A DNA stretch of 64,000 nucleotides from Heritagella_A intestinalis (GTDB taxonomy: Bacteria; Bacillota; Clostridia; Oscillospirales; Acutalibacteraceae). The position numbers and the translations under genes were made by a program. The notes under the pieces were generated by a model that did no database searches, was not told where the DNA came from, and saw only the letters and a program-made list of their open reading frames with translations. This document shows, piece by piece, positions 25,258 to 33,526 of the stretch. Each line of letters begins with the position of its first letter. Within the stretch, counting starts at the first letter, position 1. The DNA lies in NCBI GenBank assembly GCA_904418995.1, contig CAJFQF010000003.1, positions 248,001 to 312,000 of the forward strand, in the 5' to 3' direction.

Positions 25258-26400
25258 TCAGCAGTTGTCCTGCGAAAAGTTGAAGAGGGGCAGAGGGAAC
25301 CAGGCCCGGGCAAGGGAATTTTTCCCGGCCTGGGGGATTTCCCGCCAGCCTTCCGGGGTAAAGAGCAGCCGCTGGGCCTCCAGAGGCGTTAGCTGCCAGG
25401 CATCCGGGTTAGCGGTTTCCGTCACAGAGGGTACGCCGCCGGATACAGTTAGGGTGAGCTGCTGCCCATCGGTGAGGGCCAAGGAGAGCTGCCCATCTGG
25501 CAGGAAGGTGTAAGCGGCTTTCATTTGGAGAAAGGCCCGGGCCGCAGCGGGAAAATCGAAGATGCGGTAATTGTTGTCGCATTCCAGCCGGTGCCATTCT
25601 GCCAGATGGCCCAGCTCCGGCGTCAGGGACAGCTCCCAATCCGGCAGGGAAAAGAAGCACTCCGCCAGGCCGGTGGTCTGGAAAATCCCTTGGAGTACTT
25701 CCGGCAGCAGGCCCGGGTCGTCCAACACCAGTTCCAGTATGCGCTGTGCGGCAAGGCAGAAATAGCCTGCGACCTTACCGTCCTTCTCCACTGTCCAGGG
25801 GACAGCGTCCCAGGAGCGGAGAATAGAGGGGAATTCCTCCCGGCTGCGAAGGGTTCCCGCAGGCAGCTTCTGATACAGGGCATGGCAGGCGGCCCAGTCC
25901 TTTTCCTCCATGGGCCGCAGGGTGATTTCCGCAAAGGTCCGGCCGGCGTACCGATGGCGCAGGTTGTCCCGGGTAATGGTATAGGTGAGCTTCACGCCAG
26001 AGGGAGTATAGCCGAAATACTCATACCGCTGCCGCTGTCCGCCCAGGACGCTGAAGGCCTCCCCGCGCTCCTGCATATCCCGCAGGGCCCAATTCATGAG
26101 CTTTTTCATATAGCCCCGGCCCCGGGCGGCGGGATGGACGCTGACCGTGCCCACGCCGCTGATTTTGAGGACGGTTTCCCCAACCTGATATTCCATGGGC
26201 AGAACGCAGACCATGGCCCGGATTTTTCCGTCCTCCTTCACCAGGTAGTGCAGGGGCTCAAAGGATGCCTGGGGGCCGTACAGCCGGGGCAAAAGGGTCT
26301 GAAAGTCGTGGGGGCGGTCGCTTTTGCTGAACACCAAATCCCCAAAGTCCAGAATATCCTGGCGATCCGCCGAGGTTCCCATGGAGAATGTCACATGCAC
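25258..26400 (-). CDS. Eis-like GNAT N-acetyltransferase
   Basis: The 380-residue protein has the architecture of Eis-type acetyltransferases: an N-terminal GNAT domain (VGTVSVHPAARGRGYMKKLM, the acetyl-CoA loop; VLGGQRQRYEYFGY), a second degenerate GNAT domain and a C-terminal SCP2-like segment with LTDGQQLTLTVSGG. Acetyl transfer from acetyl-CoA to an amine is expected; Eis relatives act on aminoglycosides or protein lysines, but the substrate here is unknown. The start is set at GTG 26400 because AGGAAGGAG lies 9 bp upstream; an ATG at 26382 lacks a site. Confidence 0.84.
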   Translation of the reverse strand: MHVTFSMGTSADRQDILDFGDLVFSKSDRPHDFQTLLPRLYGPQASFEPLHYLVKEDGKIRAMVCVLPMEYQVGETVLKISGVGTVSVHPAARGRGYMKKLMNWALRDMQERGEAFSVLGGQRQRYEYFGYTPSGVKLTYTITRDNLRHRYAGRTFAEITLRPMEEKDWAACHALYQKLPAGTLRSREEFPSILRSWDAVPWTVEKDGKVAGYFCLAAQRILELVLDDPGLLPEVLQGIFQTTGLAECFFSLPDWELSLTPELGHLAEWHRLECDNNYRIFDFPAAARAFLQMKAAYTFLPDGQLSLALTDGQQLTLTVSGGVPSVTETANPDAWQLTPLEAQRLLFTPEGWREIPQAGKNSLARAWFPLPLFNFSQDNC

Positions 26401-26494
26401 AAAAAATCGCTCCTTCCTGAGCCCTGGGGGAAACGGTGAAGCATTTCCTAACAAGGCCTGAAAATCATGCAGAATTTCTTTCATGATACCCCTG

Positions 26495-27406
26495 TCAGGG
26501 ACAAATAGCAAGCCCCTCTTTTTTAGAAAGAAGCAGCCTTTTGCCGATCAGCAGGCACTTGGAGTCGGAGCCGTGGCCGATAGCAGGGGTTTTTGCCACA
26601 GGGAGATTTTTCGGCAGATAGGGGAGCAGCAACGCTTCGGCCCTGGGGTGGGCGGCTTCCCGCTCCATCTGGGTAAAGGTGCCCAGCAGGATTCCCGCTA
26701 CTTGCCGGAAGGCCCCTAATTGGGAGAGCTGTTCCAGCATGGTGGAGAGCTGGGGCACCAGGCCGTTGCGGGCTTCCAAAAACAGGAGTTTGCCGGTGAG
26801 GTCGGGCCAGTACGGGGTGCCGGCCAGTTTCAGCAGGCAGCGGAGGTTTCCTCCTGCCACAACGCCCTCCATGGCATCTCCCTGCAAAAAGGAAAAGGGG
26901 AAGTCCAGCAGGTCTCCCGTGCCGTCAAAGAAACTCTGGAAGAAGGCCCGGCGCTGGGGTTCTCCCGCCGGGCCCAGGAGGTTCCGAAGCTGATACAGCC
27001 CGCCGGGCAGGCCGGTTTGGGCGTAAACGCCGTTGAGCAGGGCGGTCAGGTCGCTGTATCCGAAAAAGGGCTTGGAATGCCGGGCCAATACGCCGTAGTC
27101 CAAAAAGGGTAGCACCTGATTGGCCAGATCGCCGCCGGAAAGGTCAAAAATCCCCCGGATGGCATCGTCCCGGTAAAAATCCAGGAGGGCCTGGGCGCGC
27201 TCTTTCCCGCTGCCGCTGAAGGCCCCGCCTTCCCGGGCATAGAGGCAGGGGCTGCATACCGGCTCCAAACACCATTCCCGCAGCAGGGAAACCAGGGCTT
27301 GGATCTCTCCCTGCCGGTCAGGAGAGAGGCCGTTGGAGCAGGCAATGAGCCCCACCCGGTCTCCCGGTTTGAGACGGAATTCATCGGGAAAACGCTGTTT
27401 ATTCAT
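26495..27406 (-). CDS. LD-carboxypeptidase (peptidase S66 / MccF-like)
   Basis: The 303-residue S66 serine peptidase is of the LD-carboxypeptidase/MccF family. It begins KPGDRVGLIACSNGLSP. The nucleophile serine is in FFGYSDLTALLNG, with the Glu segment LLFLEARNG and the His segment AIGHGSDSKCLL. LD-carboxypeptidases trim the terminal D-Ala of muropeptide tetrapeptides during wall recycling; MccF enzymes cleave microcin-type antibiotics. Which applies is undetermined. ATG 27406 has GGAGGAAC upstream and overlaps the end of the MATE gene by 8 bp, so the two are co-translated; that pairing leans towards a detoxification role. Confidence 0.85.
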   Translation of the reverse strand: MNKQRFPDEFRLKPGDRVGLIACSNGLSPDRQGEIQALVSLLREWCLEPVCSPCLYAREGGAFSGSGKERAQALLDFYRDDAIRGIFDLSGGDLANQVLPFLDYGVLARHSKPFFGYSDLTALLNGVYAQTGLPGGLYQLRNLLGPAGEPQRRAFFQSFFDGTGDLLDFPFSFLQGDAMEGVVAGGNLRCLLKLAGTPYWPDLTGKLLFLEARNGLVPQLSTMLEQLSQLGAFRQVAGILLGTFTQMEREAAHPRAEALLLPYLPKNLPVAKTPAIGHGSDSKCLLIGKRLLLSKKEGLAICP

Positions 27407-28742
27407 GTGTGAGTTCCTCCGCTCCCTGAAAAAGATTCCGGCCATACCGGAACAGGAACGCCAGAGCCACCCCGGCGGTCAGGAACTCGCAGACCGGGAA
27501 GGCCAGCCAAACACCGGTCATGCCCAGCAGAGCGGTGAGCAGGAAAATCAGGGGGATAATCAGGACGAAACCCCGGAGAATCGAGAGGAGGAAGGATTGC
27601 CGGGGCCGGTCCACAGAGCTGAAGGTCACGGCGGTGACCACATTGAACCCGGCAAAGAGGAAGCCGATAAAGTAAAGGCGAATGCCGGGCTCCGCAATGG
27701 CTGCCAGCTGCTGGTTGTTTTCCCCGTTGAAAAGGGAGACCGCCTGGGGCGCAAAGAGAAACAACACCACATAAACCCCCGCCGCCAGTACCAGGGCCGT
27801 GGTAATGGCATAGCGATAGACCTTTTTCACCGCGGCAGCATCCTGGGCGCCATAGTTCCGGCTGACCAGAGGCTGGATGCCCTGGGAGATGCCGGTGAAG
27901 ATGGAGAGCACCACCAGGGCCAGGTTGGCCACGACCCCGTAAGCGGCCACGCCGATATTGCCGCTGAGGGACAAGATCACCATATTAAAGAAGATCATCA
28001 CCACGCCGGAGGAAACTTCCGTAATCAGGGAAGGAGCGCCCAGGGAGGAAATGTCCCACAAAGCCCGGAACCTGGGCCGGCACAAACGGAACCGGAAATG
28101 GTTGCGCTTGCGGAAGAAGTGGGAAGACTGAATGGCCAGGCTGACCACCGGCGCGGTGCCGGTAGCCAGGGCCGCTCCAAACATTCCCATGCCGCAGGGG
28201 AAGATAAAGACGTAGTCCAGCACAATGTTGGAGAGGCTGCCGATGAGCATTCCCGCCATGGCCAGCCGGGGTGCGCCGTCATTGCGCACAAAGCACAGAA
28301 TCAGGTTATTCATCAGGAACATGGGGGAAAACAGCAGCAGCACCTGTAAATAAGGGGCCGTCATGTCGATAACCGTTTCATCGGCTCCCAGGAGCGTTCC
28401 CAGAGGCCGGGCGAAAAACAGCCCGATGAGCATCAGAATCAGGGCGATTCCCAGGGCAAAAATCACTGCCTGGGAGAAGATCCCGTCAGTCTCCCGGCGG
28501 GAGGCGGTGCCCTTTAAAATGGAGTAACGGGTAGCGGCCCCCATGCCGATCATGAGCCCCAGGCCGTTGATGAAATTATAGACTGGGATGGCCAGATTCA
28601 GGGCGGCGAGGCCATTGGCCCCCAGCCCATTGGCGACAAAATAGGTGTCGGCTAAAATATAGCAGGACAACCCGATCATGCCCAAAATGTTGAGGCTCAC
28701 ATAGCGAAAAAAATCTTTTTGAATTTCTTTGTGTTGTGTCAT
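27399..28742 (-). CDS. MATE family efflux transporter
   Basis: The 447-residue integral membrane protein has twelve predicted helices in two pseudo-symmetric halves. The N-terminal half has NILGMIGLSCYILADTYFVANGLG and AIPVYNFINGLGLMIGMG; the second half repeats the pattern with GISQGIQPLVSRNYGA. MATE carriers export drugs or metabolites in exchange for Na+ or H+. ATG 28742 follows AAAGGTTGG. The 140-bp leader contains a strong attenuator hairpin, so expression is probably conditional. It heads a minus-strand run with the LD-carboxypeptidase. Confidence 0.9.
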   Translation of the reverse strand: MTQHKEIQKDFFRYVSLNILGMIGLSCYILADTYFVANGLGANGLAALNLAIPVYNFINGLGLMIGMGAATRYSILKGTASRRETDGIFSQAVIFALGIALILMLIGLFFARPLGTLLGADETVIDMTAPYLQVLLLFSPMFLMNNLILCFVRNDGAPRLAMAGMLIGSLSNIVLDYVFIFPCGMGMFGAALATGTAPVVSLAIQSSHFFRKRNHFRFRLCRPRFRALWDISSLGAPSLITEVSSGVVMIFFNMVILSLSGNIGVAAYGVVANLALVVLSIFTGISQGIQPLVSRNYGAQDAAAVKKVYRYAITTALVLAAGVYVVLFLFAPQAVSLFNGENNQQLAAIAEPGIRLYFIGFLFAGFNVVTAVTFSSVDRPRQSFLLSILRGFVLIIPLIFLLTALLGMTGVWLAFPVCEFLTAGVALAFLFRYGRNLFQGAEELTHE

Positions 28743-28775
28743 ATCAAACCAACCTTTCCCGCCAGCTTTGCGGCA

Positions 28776-28838
28776 CAAATAAAGAGCGCCCAAGGCTCCA
28801 TACCTGCTTACGGCCTACCGGTATGGGCTCAGACGCTC
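28776..28838 (-). promoter_or_regulatory. Attenuator hairpin in the MATE leader
   Basis: On the minus strand GAGCGTCTGAG pairs with CTTGGGCGCTC (11 bp with wobbles), enclosing CCATACC/GGTATGG (7 bp). TTTATTT follows directly. The whole element lies between the promoter and the MATE start, so it must be bypassed for expression. I do not recognise it as a guanidine or other named riboswitch. Confidence 0.7.
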
Positions 28839-28888
28839 CGCAGAAGGGCCACCCGGCGGCGGCCGCTCCCGAATTTTTATCCTCACAA

Positions 28889-28916
28889 GTATACCATGCT
28901 TTTTGGAAAGGCGCAA
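28889..28916 (-). promoter_or_regulatory. Promoter of the MATE run
   Basis: TTGCGC (28916-28911), 16 bp, TATACT (28894-28889); +1 near 28882 gives a leader of about 140 bases. Confidence 0.5.
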
Positions 28917-28962
28917 GGTTTTTTACAGGCGGCTGGAAGGGCTTCTATTTTCAGGATTTAGC

Positions 28963-30228
28963 TTATGGCTTGAGGTTTGCCCGAGATTCCCGATAGTGGA
29001 GGGGTGTGGTGCCGGTGAGCTTTTTAAAGACCTTGGTAAAGTAGCTCTGGTCCTCGAACCCCACCATTAAGGCGATATCCGTCAGGCGGATGCTGGGGTG
29101 CCGGAGGAGCTCTTTGCTCCGCTCAATGCGCACCCGGTTCAGATACGCGCTGAAGGTGATGCCGGTTTCCTTGCGGAAAATCCGGCTGAAATAGGAGGGG
29201 GAGAGGTACACGCGCCGGGCCATGTCCTCCAGGGTAATGCGCTCCCCGTAATGGGTGTTCAAATATTGGATGGTTTGGTGAATCACATTGGCGTGGCGGG
29301 CGTCCAGATACGCAAACACGCTGTCCATCAGGGTGCTCATTACTTTGGTGAGCCACAGGCAGAGGGAGTCCATATCGGTGAGGCTGGGCAGGTCGTTGAG
29401 GCATTGATGGGTAAAGCGGAGGGTCTGCACCGAATCGGCGCCGGCCTCAATGGCGCTGCGGGAGATGAGCACCAAAAGCTCATAAACCCGGCTCTTTGCC
29501 TGGGAGAAATCGCTGCCCACCGAGAAAAAGATATATCCGAAAAGTTCGTTGAGAAGCCGGTGGGCTTCCGGCTTGTCCGCCTGTCGCACGGCCCGGAGCA
29601 GGTCCCGCTCGGTTTCAAAGGGGTAAGGCGGCATCTCTTCCCCGGATTTCAATTCATGGATATAAGCCGTCACCTGCTTTTGGATAATATCCGAATCCTG
29701 CCGGTCCAGCATCCGCTTAGAAGCGGAAACATTGTTCATAAACCCCACCGCCATAAAGAGCAGCGTGGAAAGATTGGTGACAATATCCGGGGAGACAAAA
29801 GGGACGTTTTGCAACTCCCGGATTACCTGGGCCTGGACGTCATCGGGCAGCTTCATCTGCTCCGTCATTTCCCAGGCGGCATAGTCTGCGATGTCCACCA
29901 TTAAAAAGGGCCCCACGGTAATTTTGGCTTCGCTGCCTTCGGAGCCTAAAATTGGGGAAACAAAACAGGTGAGGCCCATGGGGCAGAAGTAAATGTATTT
30001 TCCGCCGAATCGTTCGGCTTCGGTCATGCCGTAAATGTGGGCTTGGACGCAGTCCTCGGCCTTGTGGCGGGTAATTTGGCACACCCGGCAGGAAGCGCAG
30101 CCATACCCGCTTTCAAAAAATACTTTGCCGGCTGCGTCGGAAACCACGCATCCCAGGCCCGTGGAGCCGGAAAAGGCCTGGGCGCACTCCTGAGCCAGGC
30201 GGAGATCAAAAGCGTCAGTGGGTTTCAA
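28963..30228 (-). CDS. AraC-family regulator with PocR sensory domain
   Basis: The 421-residue regulator has an N-terminal PocR ligand-binding domain (about 2-170) with a cysteine cluster (GYGCASCRVC and a later AEDC) and FCPMGLTCFVSPI; a linker helix bundle; and a C-terminal AraC double helix-turn-helix (about 320-415, ITLEDMARRVYLSPSYFSRIFRKETG and DIALMVGFEDQSYFTKVFKK). PocR domains occur in regulators of propanediol/cobalamin and one-carbon genes. The start is placed at TTG 30228, which has AAAGGAGG 8 bp upstream; ATG 30285 lacks a site. It is divergent from the corrinoid protein gene, its probable target. Confidence 0.88.
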   Translation of the reverse strand: MKPTDAFDLRLAQECAQAFSGSTGLGCVVSDAAGKVFFESGYGCASCRVCQITRHKAEDCVQAHIYGMTEAERFGGKYIYFCPMGLTCFVSPILGSEGSEAKITVGPFLMVDIADYAAWEMTEQMKLPDDVQAQVIRELQNVPFVSPDIVTNLSTLLFMAVGFMNNVSASKRMLDRQDSDIIQKQVTAYIHELKSGEEMPPYPFETERDLLRAVRQADKPEAHRLLNELFGYIFFSVGSDFSQAKSRVYELLVLISRSAIEAGADSVQTLRFTHQCLNDLPSLTDMDSLCLWLTKVMSTLMDSVFAYLDARHANVIHQTIQYLNTHYGERITLEDMARRVYLSPSYFSRIFRKETGITFSAYLNRVRIERSKELLRHPSIRLTDIALMVGFEDQSYFTKVFKKLTGTTPLHYRESRANLKP

Positions 30229-30478
30229 GGCGTCAGCCTCCTTTCCAAATAAATGCAGATAGAGAATAGGGTGATAATTTTCCATTTAAGTAATAATCCA
30301 AAAAAGCGCCTGCGTCAAGAGAAATTGGAAAAAAGAAAATGAATTGAACAAAAAAATCCAAAAGATAAAGCTATTTTACCAGTGCCTTTGAAAGGTCTGA
30401 GATATAGTATAGACAGAAAAACGGGAATCCAACAGATTCTTTCAAGAGAAACCATATAACAGAAAGGAAGACAATCCC

Positions 30479-31120
30479 ATGAGCATTTTGAATGAAATTT
30501 CTGAGAACCTTCAGCGCGGCAAAGCCAAGGTGGTCAAAGAGCTGGTACAGCAGGCCATTGACCAGGGACTCCCCGCCAAGCAGATCCTGGAAGAGGGTCT
30601 CCTCTCCGGCATGGACGTAGTGGGCGAGAAGTTCAAGAACAACGAGGTCTTCGTACCGGAAGTTCTGGTGGCTGCCAGAGCCATGAACATGGGCGTAGCC
30701 CTGCTGAAGCCCCTGCTGGGCACCGCTGGCGTGGAATCCCACGGCAAGGTAGTGCTGGGCACCGTAAAGGGCGACCTGCACGACATCGGCAAGAACCTGG
30801 TGAAGATGATGATGGAGGGCAAGGGCCTGGAAGTCATCGACCTGGGCACCGACGTGGCTCCCGAGAAGTATGTAGAGGTTGCCAAGGAGCAGGGCTGCCA
30901 GATTATTGCTTGCTCCTCCCTGCTGACTACCACCATGGGCATGATGGAGAACGTGGTGAAAGAGGCTGAGGCTGCCGGCATCCGCAATCAGGTGAAGATC
31001 ATGGTAGGCGGCGCTCCTGTTACCCAGGAGTTCTGCGATAAGATCGGCGCCGACATGTATACCACTGACGCTGCTTCCGCTGCCGACGCTGCCCTGGAGC
31101 TCTGCAAGCAGGTTGGCTGA
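30479..31120 (+). CDS. Corrinoid (methyl-carrier) protein
   Basis: The 213-residue protein has the two-domain layout of MtaC/MtbC-like methyltransferase corrinoid proteins: a four-helix B12-binding cap (about 1-85, including FVPEVLVAARAMNMGV) and a Rossmann-like cobalamin domain with GTVKGDLHDIGKNLV, where H101 is the lower axial ligand in DxHxxG. GT-rich strands and MVGGAPVTQEFCDKIGAD follow. Such proteins carry methyl groups from a substrate methyltransferase to a tetrahydrofolate or CoM methyltransferase. AGAAAGGAAG precedes ATG 30479. Neither methyltransferase partner nor a RACo-type reactivase is in the window. Confidence 0.93.
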   Translation: MSILNEISENLQRGKAKVVKELVQQAIDQGLPAKQILEEGLLSGMDVVGEKFKNNEVFVPEVLVAARAMNMGVALLKPLLGTAGVESHGKVVLGTVKGDLHDIGKNLVKMMMEGKGLEVIDLGTDVAPEKYVEVAKEQGCQIIACSSLLTTTMGMMENVVKEAEAAGIRNQVKIMVGGAPVTQEFCDKIGADMYTTDAASAADAALELCKQVG

Positions 31121-31167
31121 GTCCGGAGACTCGCAGCAAACTGAAAAGGGTTAGGGTGTGTATCGAT

Positions 31168-31731
31168 ATGTTTGACCCGGAAGCGGCAGTGCGCCGTGTT
31201 CTGGAACTGGGGGCGAAAAACGCCGCCGTGGTTCCCATGGAAAACGTCCGGTTTGAAAAGGAATTCCGTAATCTCTGCGCCAGCAACGCCTGCGGGATGT
31301 ATGGGAAAAGCTGGATGTGTCCCCCGGATATCGGGGAGCCGGATGAGCTCATCGCACGAGCGAAGAGATACCGGTATATGCTGGTCTATCAAACCATCGG
31401 AGAGCTGGAAGACAGCTATGACTTTGAAGGGATGATGGAAGCCGGTCAGAAAATGAACGATCTGACCCGACAGGTACGGAAAGAGATGACAGATCTTTTT
31501 GGACCTGATGCTTTGCAGCTGGGGGCAGGCGGATGCAGGATGTGCCCAGTGTGTGCCAAGCGGGAGAATCAGCCCTGCCGCCATCCGGAGCAGGCCCTGT
31601 CTTCTCTGGAAGCCTATTGCATTGCCGTTTCTGAGCTGGCAGAAGCCGCCGGAATGCGGTATATCAATGGCCCTGATACGGTCACGTATTTTGGCGCAGT
31701 GCTCTTCCAGCCCCAGCAGAAAGAAGAATAA
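31168..31731 (+). CDS. DUF2284 metal-binding protein
   Basis: The 187-residue protein is cysteine-rich and matches DUF2284: LCASNACGMYGKSWMCPPDIGEPDEL near residue 35, and the C-terminal cluster GAGGCRMCPVCAKRENQPCRHPEQALSSLEAY. Cysteine spacing suggests an iron-sulfur cluster or other metal. Members commonly accompany corrinoid methyltransferase genes, and it lies 47 bp after the corrinoid protein gene in the same transcript; I infer a redox or activation role there. ATG 31168 or GTG 31156 could start it; the ATG has AGGG 11 bp upstream. A terminator follows at once. Confidence 0.85.
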   Translation: MFDPEAAVRRVLELGAKNAAVVPMENVRFEKEFRNLCASNACGMYGKSWMCPPDIGEPDELIARAKRYRYMLVYQTIGELEDSYDFEGMMEAGQKMNDLTRQVRKEMTDLFGPDALQLGAGGCRMCPVCAKRENQPCRHPEQALSSLEAYCIAVSELAEAAGMRYINGPDTVTYFGAVLFQPQQKEE

Positions 31732-31742
31732 AAAACGGAAAA

Positions 31743-31786
31743 CCGCGCCTTCCGGCGTTGAACCGGGAGACGCGGCTTTTTTGTTT
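31743..31786. terminator. Intrinsic terminator between DUF2284 and thiE-thiD
   Basis: CCGCG and CGCGG enclose an inner TTCCGG/CCGGGA stem and are followed by TTTTTTGTTTTT. The T run serves the plus-strand gene. Confidence 0.75.
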
Positions 31787-31791
31787 TTCTA

Positions 31792-33228
31792 TCAGAATAT
31801 CCGATAGCCGTGGGGGAGCGGCCCGCTGCCGTGGCCCAAATCCAGGCCGTCCTCCAAAGCGCCGGCCACATAGGCTTTGGCCCGGCCAACGCTGTCCTCC
31901 AGGGAATATCCCAGGGCCAAATTGCTGGCAATGGCGCTGGAAAGGGTGCAGCCGGTACCGTGGGTGTTGGGGTTGTCAATGTGGCGTCCGGGGTACCAAT
32001 GGCAGGCGCCGTCTACATAGAGCAGGTCGTCCGCCGTGTTGGCCAGATGGCCGCCTTTGAGCAGGATGGCCCCTTTGAATTTTTGCCCGATGACCGCCGC
32101 CGCTTGTTCCATCTCCTCCCGGGAGCGGATGGAGCGGCCGCTGAGGACCTCTGCTTCGGGAATGTTGGGGGTGAGGATGTTCGCCAACGGGGCCAGCTCT
32201 TCCAAAAGGGCTTGGGCGGCGTCCTCTGCCAGCAGGCGGCTGCCGCTGGTGGAGACCATCACCGGGTCCAGCACGATATTGGCAGGCCGGTATTGCTCCA
32301 GAGATTTGGCAATGGTGCGAATCAGGGGCGCGCTGCTCACCATGCCGATTTTCACGGCGTCGGGAAAAATATCTGTGAATACACAGTCCAGCTCCTGTTG
32401 TAAGAATTCCGGGGAGGCTTCCTGGATGCCGAAAACCCCAGTCGTATTCTGGGCGGTGAGGGCGGTAATGGCGCTCATGGCATAGACCCCGTGGGCCATC
32501 ATGGTCTTGATGTCCGCCTGGATGCCTGCGCCGCCGCTGGAATCGGAACCGGCGATGGTCAGGGCGGTTTTCATGGAATGGTCCTGGCCCTCAAAGGCCT
32601 CCCGGGCCAAAGCGGACAGGGCCTGGGCAGCGGCTTTCTTGTCCGGCTGGGCGAAAATCGCTGAAACCACGGCGGCTCCCCATGCGCCGGTGCCCCGGAG
32701 CTGGGGCAGGTTTTCCGCTGTGATACCGCCAATGGCCACTACGGGAATCCGCACGGAACGGCAGATCTCCCGGAGCCCGGCAGGGGTCAGGGTCTGCACG
32801 CCGTCCTTGGTGGCGGAGCCGAATACTGCCCCGCAGCCCAGATAATCCGCGCCGGCATCCTGGGCCGCCAGGGCTTCCCGAGGATTGTGGGCGCTGACGC
32901 CGATAATCTTGTCCGGCCCCAGCAGCCTCCGTGCCTGCTCATAGGCCATGTCCTCCTGGCCAATGTGTACGCCGTCTGCGCCGGCCTCCCGGGCCAGCTC
33001 CGGGTCGTCGTTGACAATCAGAGGTGCGCCGTACTGATGACACAGGGGCAGCAGTTCCCGGGCTTCCCGCAAAATTTCTTTCCGGGAAAGCCCCTTTTCC
33101 CGAAGCTGCACCATGGTGGCCCCGCCTTGAAGGGCCGCTTCTACCTGCTGGGCCAGGGTCTCCCCGGAACGGAGCCACCGGCGGTCGGTGACGGCGTATA
33201 CCCGCAGCTGTTTTCCTGAAAATTGCAT
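31792..33228 (-). CDS. thiED: Fused ThiE-ThiD (thiamine phosphate synthase / HMP-P kinase)
   Basis: The 478-residue fusion covers two steps of thiamine synthesis. Residues 1-212 are ThiE, joining HMP-PP and the thiazole phosphate: LRVYAVTDRRWL, VQLREKGLSRKE, LIVNDDPELAREAGADGVHIGQED, GVSAHNPREA and VVAIGGITAENL. Residues 218-478 are ThiD, phosphorylating HMP-P: TALTIAGSDSSGGAGIQADIKTM, VLDPVMVSTSGSRLL, NTHGTGCTLSSAIASNLALG. The linker (EGQDHS) is short and no frameshift is needed, so it is a genuine fusion. No TPP riboswitch is visible upstream; instead the promoter contains an operator-like palindrome. Confidence 0.94.
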   Translation of the reverse strand: MQFSGKQLRVYAVTDRRWLRSGETLAQQVEAALQGGATMVQLREKGLSRKEILREARELLPLCHQYGAPLIVNDDPELAREAGADGVHIGQEDMAYEQARRLLGPDKIIGVSAHNPREALAAQDAGADYLGCGAVFGSATKDGVQTLTPAGLREICRSVRIPVVAIGGITAENLPQLRGTGAWGAAVVSAIFAQPDKKAAAQALSALAREAFEGQDHSMKTALTIAGSDSSGGAGIQADIKTMMAHGVYAMSAITALTAQNTTGVFGIQEASPEFLQQELDCVFTDIFPDAVKIGMVSSAPLIRTIAKSLEQYRPANIVLDPVMVSTSGSRLLAEDAAQALLEELAPLANILTPNIPEAEVLSGRSIRSREEMEQAAAVIGQKFKGAILLKGGHLANTADDLLYVDGACHWYPGRHIDNPNTHGTGCTLSSAIASNLALGYSLEDSVGRAKAYVAGALEDGLDLGHGSGPLPHGYRIF

Positions 33229-33277
33229 CTGGATTCCTCCCTATCGGCGGCATTCCCCGCCGGAAGTTTCTTGTTCG

Positions 33278-33307
33278 ATTATATACCATTCAAATGGTAA
33301 TCTGCAA
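33278..33307 (-). promoter_or_regulatory. thiE-thiD promoter with palindromic operator in the spacer
   Basis: TTGCAG (33307-33302), an 18-bp spacer and TATAAT (33283-33278). The spacer holds TACCATT-2 bp-AATGGTA (33284-33299), a perfect 7-bp-arm inverted repeat placed where a bound repressor would block RNA polymerase. Confidence 0.65.
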
Positions 33308-33402
33308 GGGAAGGAATGTATGCAGGAATATACTTTTTGATTTTTCAGTTTCCGGCACAAAGAGACTGTGAGAACGAATTTTCAAATTTTGTTCATATTC
33401 TA

Positions 33403-33431
33403 TTGAATATAAAATCGAACAGATGTATAAT
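33403..33431 (+). promoter_or_regulatory. Promoter of the Thr/Pro/Lys-rich lipoprotein gene
   Basis: TTGAAT (33403-33408), 17 bp, TATAAT (33426-33431). Confidence 0.75.
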
Positions 33432-33526
33432 GAAGTCTGAAAGAATGAGTTTTATCATAAAATGAAAGCCAGTCCGGGAAATCCCCTTTGTTTATAGAAT
33501 ATTTTTAGAATAAGGAGTACAAAAAG

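Noticed and set aside
33229..33526. TPP riboswitch before thiE-thiD
   Set aside because: I looked for the CTGAGA and related core elements on the minus strand and found none; only the promoter with the palindrome is present.
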